In this document: piece after piece, positions 23,504-35,500 of the stretch
Numbering within the stretch: position 1 is the first letter of the stretch
Layout of the letters: each line of letters begins with the position of its first letter
DNA from: Liolophura sinensis
Lineage: Eukaryota; Mollusca; Polyplacophora; Chitonida; Chitonidae
DNA: 64,000 nucleotides
Reading direction: 5' to 3'
Assembly: GCF_032854445.1 (NCBI RefSeq)
Contig: NC_088296.1
Coordinates: forward strand, 23,445,604-23,509,603
Position numbers and translations under genes: made by a program
Notes under the pieces: model-generated
Databases searched by the model: none
What the model saw: only the letters and a program-made list of their open reading frames with translations
What the model was told of the DNA's origin: nothing

Positions 23504-26500
23504 GTAAGTCAACGGTAATGTATCAAGAGGTACCTTTTATCTTTAATCTGTCCCTGCTCCTCTCTTTTGAAGCGTAATTTTATTTTTGGTGCACCGATGT
23601 TTTTGTTACACATTGCAAAGCACAATTACTTATCGACGCCACGCGTGTGACAGTTTGCGCAGTCTAACATTCGATAGGTACAATTTGGTTTGCATATCTA
23701 TACGTCACACGTAGGAAAGTTACTCAGCAATTTGCGTTTGTTTACCCCTGAAGTCCGCATTTTCAATCGGCAGTTATCTTTTAAGTGAAAACTTATAAGT
23801 TTGTGTGGCGTTTAACATCAAATAAATAAAGAAATAAACAAAGGACATAAATTTTGTAACAAAGTGATACACGTATACAAGCGGTATCTGCCTTTGGGCT
23901 GGAGGGAATTTCCATTTAGTCTAGTTGTAGAAGCGTGGACTGTGAACCCAGACATCGCTGGTTCAAACCCGCACATGATAAGGCCGCCCCTTCCCCCCCC
24001 CCCTTCCCCTCCCCTCCCCCCCCTTCCCCTCCCCTTCCCCTCCCCAATGAACAGGGTTGGTGGGGTGGTTTATATAGCACGCTGTGATCCATAGGTGGAC
24101 GCTGTGTGTGTTCGACTCTGCTTTTCTGGGTAGTCAGAGGACTAGTCTACACTGGACTTCAACCCCAGAGATCCCTGGTTCAAATCCCCAGCTGGTAAGC
24201 CCCGTCACAATTTAATCACCATGCATGTATTCCAGGTACCTCCACATTCCAGCTCAACGCGGAGCACAAGTTAAAGTCATACCTGTCCAACAGTGGCCTT
24301 GACCCCACAATTCGTCCGGTCAACAACAGCAATGAGAATGTCACTGTTTACATCGATGTCTCTCTCAACTACGTCGTTGATATGGTGAGAAACTATCACG
24401 CCCTTGAACACCTCGTTGAATTTAGTTCTTTCTGTTTCGATATCAAGGTAGGAGGTTTGTAAGATACCAACCTGAGGTCGATGGTTCACGCGATTAGCGT
24501 TAATCGTCAATCCAAGAGAAAAATGAAGAAGTGTGTTTGCATTGCGGGCTTGAATCCATGCCTGTGTCTAAATTAAAGTTTCCGCTCTGATTTATTTGCT
24601 TGGTGTTTAACTATGTCCTCAAGAACTTTTCACTTATATGCCTTATATATCACTTATATGATCATCGTATTTAGAGATGGAGTAAAACTACCTCCTTTCC
24701 CTTCAAGAAAACATAAAAATGATTTTAACTTCTCCTATTAGTGTGTGATGATCTTTAGTTTTTTTTCTTCTAGGCGAAACTGACATTTGAAAACAACCTT
24801 TTTTTAGCGGATATTTTAGACCACCTCTTGGTATATCTAATCTTTCTTACAAACCTAATAAATTTATCTCAATGTAAATTGGCCACTTCCATTCAGTTGC
24901 ATTCGTTAAATCTGCAGTTTGACAATATTTAAAATGTATGTCATAAAAATTATGGTTTGATATATTTGTTAGGTGACCAAATTTGAGAACAAATACTTTC
25001 TGTTAGCGTAACATACTCATTTAGTGCATTATTGTGGAAAAACTATACATACCCAGAGGTAATCCCAAATATACCCACCTTACACAAATTATTTATAACT
25101 GTTCTTCTAAATCTAAACATGTTAAAGACATCTAGTTTATAAATACTCGCGACAGACCATTTGGATCTATGGAATCCCTACTGAAGGCCACGCGCTTCTA
25201 CATGAGGAGAGGAACTGACAACTTTAACACCTTTTCGGCTGTAGTTTCCCCCCACTTTTAAAGCTGAACCAAACCAGTAAAAACACTTTACAGCGAAAGC
25301 TGTATTTGGACCTCTGGTGACATTGGACAAGGAGGAATCGAGTGTGGCAAAAACCACGTTTACCACGGTGATAAAAAAAAACAAGGGCACATTTTTCACG
25401 TGTGATAAAATAGATTAGATTTCACATCTACCTGTAAATATTTTTCTGCTTATCTATCAGTTTTGTACCAATGAGATTCTGCTTTTGTTTCGCCCTGTAA
25501 TACACATTACCATGTGTTTAGTTTGTATGTTAGATAATTTAATGCTTATGCGGTCTTTGGTACTTGTATCGTTCAACAGGACGAAAAGCAGCAAGTTTTA
25601 CGGACTGAAATTTCAGTGAGGCTGGTAAGTGATTGTTATCTCCCTTTGCACTTATTTTTAGCCTAGAGGTGGATTGACTGAAAGACGTAATGAGTAAATG
25701 AGGTTAAATGATGCGCCATCGCCAGTATTTCTGTCCTGATGAGAGTTTGATTGAGCCTGAATACCTCTTATTAAACTGATAACTGACCAGAAAAGTGGAA
25801 TTTTTAGCTAAGACTAAGTTTTGAGATTTTCCTTGACAAATAAAAACAATACAAAAACAAATGTAAAATTAGAAAGGTGGGGTACAAGTGTCCAACATAC
25901 ACTTAAGTTAAATGACAGTAAATTTGTAAAGCTTAAGAGAATCAAACTTACGCGTGACTATTTGCCACCTATCGCAATGTCGTCACCAGTTATTCGTGAC
26001 TATTTGCCACCTATCACAATGTCGTCACCGGTTACGCGTGACTATTTGCCACCTATCACAATGTCGTCACCGGTTACGCGTGACTATTTGCCACCTATCA
26101 CTATGTCGTCACCAAATACGCGTGACTATTTGCCGTTTCTCGAAATGTCCTCACCGGCTACGTGTGACTATCATAGTGTCGTCACCGGTTACGCGTGACT
26201 ATTTGCCATCTATTACAATGTCGTCACCGGCTACGCCTGTCTATTTGCCACCTATCACGATGTCGTCACCGGGTACGCGTGACTAATTGCCGTCTATCAC
26301 AATGTTGTCTCTGCTCTAAATTCCTCTCTATACCATTTTTTTTATATAACTGACGTCATATACTACTGTTAACACGCCAGGCATGGCCTTGGAGGCATCA
26401 CATATATGACCTTGCCTCCGTCAGATATATGACCTTGCTATTATAGCCGTACGTCTTAATAATCTTTGAGGGGCTTCCGTGGCTCAGTCGGTTAGCGCGC

Positions 26501-29500
26501 TAGCGCAGCGTAATGACCCAGGAGTCTCTCACCAATGCGGTCGCTGTGAGTCCAGCTCACGCTGTCTTCCTCTCCGGCCGCACGTAGAAAGGTTTGTCAG
26601 CAACCTGCGGATGGTCGTGGGTTTTCCCTTGGCTCTTCCCGGTTTCCATCAACCATAATGCTGGCCGCCGTCGTATAAGTGAAATATTCTTGAGTACGGA
26701 GTAAAACACCAATCAAATAAATAAAACAATAAATAAAATTATAGCAAAGTTCACGCTATTATATGACCTTTCCAGCACCCCATAAATAATTGACAACACG
26801 CCATAAATGACCGCGAAAGAACCGAAAATATGACATTAAAAGCATTCAGCACGCCATATATGACCTTGGATGCACAGCACACATGACCTTCAATGCTCCA
26901 AATGTGACCTTGTCTACACGCCCTATTTGACCTGGAAGCACCGCACGTATGACCTTAAAAGCACTGAATCAGATCCGTTGAGAACGGATTTAATCGCTCT
27001 CATTTCCACTGTAAGCTTCTTTTAAACAATTGTATTACTCAATGTTCAACCAGTCTAGACATCGTAACAACTATCTGAATACCATTCGTCAACAACACTG
27101 GCCGTTCCATGTGAAAGTCATGATGATCTCAGATAACTCTTTGCTTTTGTTGTCGTTGTTTTTACAAATAAGACTTATGCCTTTCAGAAATGGAAAGATT
27201 ATCACGTAACATGGGACCCGTCAGAGTTCGGAAATCTCAGTGTTATTCATGTCAGTCCTGGACGAATATGGATGCCCGATATCGCCATTTATAACAAGTA
27301 TGTATGCTTTTTTTAATAACAAACGATGACCTATATTGATCATTTGGTTAAAATCATCATCACCATTTCACCAATGCTGATATAGTCAAAAACGAAAATA
27401 GTGTCACCGTGGGATGGGGGTGGAGTGGGAGGAGGGGGGGGTGTTTTGTTTTGTTTTTTGTCAATATTTATTGTTTGCGATAGTTTTTCGATTAGAGTTT
27501 TACGCGGTGTGTAAGCTTATACGACGGCGGCCAGCACTTTGGTGAGAGGAAACCGGGTAGAACCCGCAGGAAACTAGCGAATATTAGCAAGTTGCTGGCA
27601 GACCTATGCACGACTGGAGAGGAAGCCAGCATGAGCGACAGCACTGTCATTGTACTGTACCAGCACGCTAACTATCTGGCCACGGAGGCCCCCCAAATGG
27701 TTTTTAAGTTTTACATCATTTTTGTCTAACAATCAAGTTTGCAGCCCCTGTGGTCACAAGAGTTTTGTACAGTGTAGCATGTCATTACCACACATCACTC
27801 CAGAGCATATCAGTCTAATAAGAAAGTGGAGAAAAAAAACGTCACACATAAAAACTACTGAGCTGATATCATTCGTGCACTTGAGGACCTTCATCCAGAC
27901 ATCGATGAAATAACACATTATGGGGCAAATCAGGGAGTTCGAGTTTAAACTCTTGTATTAAAGTAAAAAAAAATCCTACTGTATCATGTGACCTGTCAAA
28001 AAAATGTTAGGCAACTATTGCGAGATAACATTTACCATAACATGGCCGTCTGAAAAAAAGCTTCTCAAAATGTAATTTAAAATGGACAAACTATGGAAAA
28101 AATTGAGAAGCTGAACGTTTGTGAACTTAAGAAGTTTCCATAGGTAACACGGTTAGCCAACTGATTGACAAATTAATGCCTAACATACTTCTCACTTGTA
28201 TGACACAAGACTGTTTATATCTTCAACGACAAAAGAGTTAGAACTCGAAACTCTCCTATTGTCAACAGTAAAGTATTCTTGTGTTTAAAGGTCTAAAGAT
28301 TTGATATGGATTTTAGTATTGTTTGTCACAACTTGTTGTAGGCCATGGACTTTACATACGACCTTCCAAAAACTCTAGCAGACTGTTTTTTATTACATTT
28401 GCTGTATCATGGACGTCTAAAAAAGTTTAATAAAAGATTTAAAGTATACAAACGATAGACAGACCGACCCCGATAACTCAGTTGGTGGAGTGTCCGCTTC
28501 TATGGCGATAGATCCAGGGCCAATCCTCGGCCGGGTAACACCTAAGACCTTAAAAGTGCAGCGTTAAAGGAATAAGTGCAACGACTGGTTGATCCATATC
28601 AGTACAATGGCTCGGGCGGGGCCGCTTACTTGCCTTCGGTAAGTCGTCTCTGTGAAGCAGCACTAGATAAAAGAGTGGTGGAAATCCGTCCTGCAACAAG
28701 GAGGCACATTACATGCACTTTAAGGATTCCTTTGTTGTCATATGACTGAAAAGTTGTTAAGTACGATGTTAAACTCCAAGCACTCGCTCGCACTCAAAAT
28801 TGAGGAGCGGGATGTTTGTGTACTTGAGAATCTTCTGAAGGAAGGAACATTGGTGTCTCCAAAACATGAGGTTATTGTTTCAATTTAACGACAAAACTGC
28901 CATACTGATTTCTTCTGCCTCTTTTCTTCTTCTAGTATCGGACTGGAGGGCGGACGCGATCCAATGGACTATCTGATGGCAATTTACTCTGATGGCACTG
29001 TGAACTGGAATTTCCCCAGAACCGTGGAAACTTCTTGTAAACTGGATGTCTACCAATTTCCCTTTGACAGACAACATTGCACCTTTGTCTTTGGGTCCTG
29101 GGCATTTGATGGCCGTTTGGTGGACGTTCGAAACAGCTCTGCTCAAGGCGACACGAAGAAATACGTGGACAACGGAGAATGGTTTCTGGTCGAGATCGTA
29201 GCGGAACGCCACGAGCTTTACTACGAGTGCTGCGCAAATCCGTATCCGGATGTGACCTTTACGCTCGTGTTGGAGCGCCAGGCTATGTATTACGTCTTCA
29301 ATATCATCTTCCCGTATCTACTCATCACGTTGTTACATCTGACGTCATTCTTACTTCCGGCGGAATCCGGAGAGAAGATATCTCTGAACGTGACCATTCT
29401 GTTAGGTCAGACCGTCTTCCTTCTGCTCGTGGCAGAAATCATGCCACCTCAGTCCGAAGTCATTCCCGCTATAGGTAAGATTGCTACTATGCAATGAGTG

Positions 29501-32500
29501 CATTTGACAGATTTACGGATAGCGTTGTGCATTTGTGAAATATTGATGACCATTTCCGGAAAAATGATGACCGGAAAGCTATCTGCTTTACATCTGAATA
29601 GTACAAATATACAGCATGCGTAATGCATGCTTTTTAGCATGAACTCGCCCTTGCAGCATGAACTCGCCCTATCGCACGAAGACACAGTATATGTACACAC
29701 ATCTAATGACTCCTCGTTGTCATATGACTGAAAAAATTTTAAGCCAAAGTACATATATACACATCAACCAATCATCCACGATTTGTGTCTCGTTAGGCTC
29801 CGTTCATAAGGTTGAGTTTTTTTATTATCCTGAAGATTCTCTTCGAATGCTGCAATTGGCTTGGAACTCAGCATTCTTTCTATTCAACTTGTATCATATG
29901 CAAGGGTATAATTAGGACGTACAGTATAGAGAGAGAAACCAGAGCAGCGACGACAATGTGACAGACGTACAGCAGAGAGAGAAAAACAAGAGCAGCGACG
30001 ACAGTGTGGCAGACATACAGCATAGAGAGAAAAACCAGAGCAGCGACGACAGAGTGATAGACGTACAGCATAGAGAGAAAACCAGAGCAGCGACGACAGA
30101 GTGATAGACGTAGGCCTACAGCAGAGAGACAAAAACCAGAGCAGAGACGACAGTGTGATAACGTACAGCATAGAGAGAAAAACCAGAGCAACGACGACAG
30201 TGTGTTAGACGTACAGCATAGTGAGAGAAACCAGAGCAGCGACGACAGTGTGACAGAAGTACAGCACAGAGATAAAAACCAGAGCAGAGACGACAGTGTG
30301 ATAGGCGTGCAGCATAGAGAGTAATACCAGAGCAGCGAGGACAGTGTGACAGACGTACAGCATAGAGAGTAAAACCAGAGCAGCAATAATAGCGCGATAG
30401 ACGTACAGCATAGAGAGTAAGATCAGAGCAGAGACGACAGTGTGATAGACGTACAGCATAGAGAGAAAACACATAGCAGCTCCGACAGTATGATTGATGT
30501 ACAGAGAAAAACCAGAGCAGAGACGATAGTGTGATAGGCGCGCAGCATAGAGAGTAAGACCAGAGCAGGGACGACAGTGTGACAGACGTACAGCATAGAG
30601 AGTAAAACCAGAGCAGCAATAATAGCGCGATAGACGTACAGCATAGAAAGTAAGGCCAGAGCAGCGACGACAGTGTGATAGACGCACACCATAAAGAAAA
30701 AACCAGAGCCGCGACGACAGTGTGATAGCTGGCAAATGATCACGCGTAGCCGGTGAAATACGGCCTCTTTTCAGTTTGCTTTAGTTAGGGTTTTATTGTA
30801 AGTGTTCATGGAAATACATAAATAGTAACACATTACACGCCCCCTAGAACCATGCCTTAAGCCGAATTAGGTTAAAAAATGAAGTGATATTAATTGTAAT
30901 TCATTGGACATCACTGGTTGTTTAAGCAATTCGCCGTGTAAATAATTTTCAATGGAAAGATCACAACGTAACAGAATTCAGATATTGCTTTTGCGGAATC
31001 TAATACTGTGGGCATGTTTTTCGAATAATAGTCGTTATAATCGTAGATTATCTAACACATGATGATTGTACTGCACCCGTCCTCACACCCATTCTGCTCA
31101 GCTGATAAGCGCGCTAGCGCAGCGTAATGACCCAGGACCCTTTCACCAATTCGGTGGCTGTGAGTTCAAGTCCAGCTCCAGCTCATGCCGGCTTTCTCTC
31201 CGTCCGTAACTGGGAAGGTCTGCCGGTAACCTGCGGATGGTCGTGAGTTTCCCCCGGGCTCTGCTCGGTTTCCTCTCACCATAATGCTGACCACTGTCGT
31301 ATAAGTGAAATATTCTTGAGTGACGAGGTAAAACACCAATCAAATATATAAATAAATCACACCCATCCTCACACCCACCATCACACCCATTCTCCCACCC
31401 ACTGCCAAGACGCTCTTCAACACTGTAACAATCATATAATACTCTTAAGTACGGCGTAAAACACCAATCAGATAAATAAATAAATAGACAAATAACAAAC
31501 ATACATGACGCACAACCTCATTTCTTTGGAAGCACGCATATCTTTTAAAATTGCAAGAATTAAGAAATCTTAGCGCGTTCGTGGATGATTATCACAGATT
31601 TGATCCATGTTTTTTTTTTTCTTTTTTTTTAGGACAATATTTTGGAGTGTGTATTATCCAAGTCTCCTTGTCCTTGGTGGCAAATGTTTTTATACTCCAT
31701 CTTAACTTCCGGGGCTCTCGGGGATTTCCGGTGCCTCCGTGGATGCGTTCGGTCATTCTCAGAAAACTTGTTTTATTCTCTGCTATGGGAGTGTTGTACG
31801 TCAGATGTCGACGAGTCAACAACGGAAACGCGATGAGCAGAGACTGACTGTAGAAAGGAAGGCCTTGAGAACTTCTGACAAGGTGGGTTAATTTTGTGGT
31901 ATTAGCTCTTAATAGAAGGGTCGAAAATAGAAATATAAAATGTTTACAACAATGAAAGTTAAATCAAAGCAGCGACAACAATATGGCAGATCAAAAATGA
32001 TCACAGGTAACCAGTGAAATTCGCTTGTAGTCAATGTAACTCAGTGGCGGTTTTATTTTAACGGTTCATGTAAATAATGAAGTAATAACAACGTATGCAC
32101 TCCCCACACCCCCCAGCCCCACACCCACCGGCACCGTGGCTCGTATAATGCCCATAGTCAATACTGAGGTTCAAGGTGTGTCTAAGGATTTGCACCGTTC
32201 TCAGTATCTATTCCCATCAAATCACAAATATTTTTGCAGGGCTACTTTATGGCATTACCGTCCGCAAGACAACCGACCACGACATCCCATCAATCAAGTC
32301 ATAGAATATATGTACTGACATGGTCTCGCCTGGAGCATATTTTGGCGTCATCACTGAAAACTGTTTACTTTTATCATTTGTATGAATCAGCGCCAATTTC
32401 TTACTTTATATACTTTCTTAGTTCTTAGATGGCTATTGGTAGAGCGTCCGCTTCTGGACCGGTAGATCCAGGATCAATCCTTGATCGAGTCACACCTAAG

Positions 32501-35500
32501 ACTTTAAAAGAGGAAGTTGTAACTTCCTCGCTTGGCGTTCAGCATGAAGGGGATAGTGCAACGACTGGTTGACCCGTATCAGTACAATGGCTCGGGCGGG
32601 GCCGCTTACTTGCCTTTGGTAAGTCGTCTCAGTGAAGCAGCATTAAATAAAAGAGCGGTGGAAATCCGTCCTGCAACAAGGAGGCACTTTACACGTACAT
32701 GCTCTCTAAGGATTCCTTCGTCGTCATATGACTGAAAAATTGTTGAGTACGACGTTAAACCCCAAGCACTCACTCACTCACTCACTCTTAGATGGCTAGT
32801 GTTGAACATTGTTTTGCAAATAGGGTTCTCCAGCCCTCCACAAAGGGAAGCAAAATCTTGTAACTCATGAAACAGCAGTGCCCTGTTCGAATAACAATGT
32901 CACCTATGACTATTCATGATTACTGGTGTTGGTATTGAAATCAGTGGTAATGTTATTTAAGGAGGTAGAAGGCACTGTTGTTTTGTGAGTTACGAGATTT
33001 ACCTCCCTTTGTACATTTTGATTGACGGCTGGGATAGGAATACCTATTCGAAGCCTGAGTTTTTGCGATACCATTTCCGTGTAAGGATATATACCACCTG
33101 ACCGCACGTGACAACAAGGGCAACTTTTTCATGAGTTTACTGGTTTCTCGTAAGAGATCTCTGTTATATAGCGTAGTTGGTAGAATGCTGGATTTCGCAT
33201 CAGGAGGTACAGGGTCAAATCCCGGTGTGACCCACCACAGCTTAAATCCTTCAACGATCTAACCTGAGTCTTTCCGGAGGTGTTTTCACATACCTGTTGG
33301 GGGTCAGACTCTCGGACTACCTCCACGGTCATTGTGCTCGGGGAGTGTAATTTGCCATTGTTTAAGCATTTTAATGAACAATAAAAGTAAAACCCAACTG
33401 AGGTCAACTGACAGGAGGCCGCATTTCACCGGGCACATGTGACCATTTGCCAGATATCACACTGCCGTTGGTGCTCTGTTTTTTTTTTTTTGTTTTGTTT
33501 TGTTTTTTTTTTTTGGTTTTGTTTTGTTTTTTCTATGGTGTACGACTTAATTATATTGTATTCCTGCATAACCAAGATTCTTCTGGTGGAGTAAGCACCT
33601 CCAAGGCCTGCTCCGTTGGCACTAATATTGTATGTATGACATTTTGTTAACAACATTAATCTTTACTCTTTATTTATTAATTTATTTGAATACTTTTTCT
33701 CATATGATGGCGGTTAGTTTTAGTTACGAGAGGAGGAAATGAGAATGCCCGGAGTAAGCCATCAACCTTTGACAAATTACTGAAGAACTTGCCTACAAAC
33801 AGATATGAACATCATGTTGGTGGAACACACGAGGTCTTCAACGAATGTTGGATACCACAACTAGCGTCGTCCACCGATTGTTATCACCCAGGCACCACGA
33901 GGGTCTCTTTGGCGGCTTAATGGTTAGAGGGTCCGTATCGAAGTCGTGGAAAACGAGTCTGGTCATACTAAAGAACAAAAAAATAGCACTTGTTGCTTAA
34001 GCTCAGCACTGAGTGGCTAGAGCAAGGAAGCAGAATTGGCTGGCACGGTGTCAGTATAATGTGACTGGGTGGGGTGTCGTGTCTGGTGTCTGTGGCTTGA
34101 TACTTCAGTGGCGACAGCACCTTGGCTGCATGGACTAGCCCTGCCACAAGAAGACACAATATATGGACACACGCCTAATGACTCATCGTCGCAATATGAT
34201 TGAAAAGATGTTAAACGTAAAACCCCCAGCATACACACATAGCATAAGATAACATGATCAGTTAGAGGAAGTGACTGTACAAATTCACTGTGTGTTCTAG
34301 TGGTTCAAAGGCACGCGCGCGTTTTGCCCACGACCGGCTTCCAATCGCCTGTTAAATATGCTGATGATAACAGTATATACACGTAAATCTTAAAGGGACG
34401 CAGAATCCACTCTGATTGGCTGAGAGGGGAGATAGGCTTTCTTGGGTTAAATGTTGTAGCCTTGGTCATGCTTGAATAAATGTACCCTACCTAAAACTCA
34501 TCTAAGGCAAGGCATGGCCTATGCTTGACTATCTTTTACACCAGCCAATCAGAATCCATCCTGTATCCAAGTAAGTAGATGGTGATTCAGGATCGACTGA
34601 AGACCACCCCTCCTGTACATTAACAGCACTCCTTGATGTCCATGTAGTGCTTACACCCACGTCTGAAAAACGTGGCTTTTTAAGTTTAAATGCTTCTTTG
34701 TGCCAGATATTTTAATGGGTCTTCCTGTTGCGAAACGTTACACTGAGACTTTTATTATCTCCTTGTACATATGGTGTCTGCGCAAATGTCATACGCAAGG
34801 AAGTCACGACCATCTTACATCTAGGTTATATTTCCCAATCTTTCTAACCAGCGAGGCGTGTCTGCATGTATCTAGTGGACAGTACCAATAAAGGCACTCC
34901 ATTTGGAGACTCATATGCGAAATTTTTACATAGCACATCCGTAATATGAAAAGATATTTGGTGTTCATTGAACCAGCAAGATTTTATGTCAGAAAATGGA
35001 TAGGGCTTTTGTTGTGCTAAACCTTGCATCCGGTTCAGTGTGACCTAACTTAATGGTAGCTGTTATTCAATCTTGATAGGAACCGGTACTGTAAACGCTG
35101 GGTTTTTCACCGCCAGGAGCAGGGCTCATTTTTCACAAAGCGGCGTGCAACATTTTTACGGTACATTTATCTCGCGATATTCTGTACAACACGATCACTG
35201 TACCATTGTCTCATATGTATTATAATCGTACATACACGACATCCTTGTGAAACTGGTGGGTCCTGATCTCTAGGAGGACGGGCGTCTTTCTTGTTCTTTT
35301 TGATGTTACTTGAGACTGGTCTTCTCGTTCTTTATCGCCGGATTGTAATTTTAAATGCCTTTGCGTCACAGCATGTAACAACACGTCACTGTCACAGAAG
35401 AGATTGCAATGTTTCGACTAATTCTATAATCTATACATTCACGTGCGTTATTCTAATGTCTAATATAAAGTTGATAAATCTCCTCGAAAACCATGCGTTG

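Noticed and set aside
25821-26286. Two overlapping + strand frames with 14-residue repeats (TRDYLPPITMSSPV)
   Set aside because: Created by the 42-bp element B array in intron 3; both frames repeat and neither connects to an exon.
28880-29237. Reverse-strand frames of about 100 codons over gene 1 exon 5
   Set aside because: They are shadows of the conserved receptor exon on the opposite strand.
29880-30743. Overlapping reverse-strand open frames of 95-176 codons rich in Leu, Cys and Ser
   Set aside because: Artefact of the 48-bp array derived from element B; all three reverse frames are open with periodic 16-residue repeats.
33165-33240. tRNA-like sequence with A- and B-box matches
   Set aside because: The anticodon stem does not pair and the sequence runs directly into repeat sequence, so it is read as a SINE head rather than a tRNA gene.
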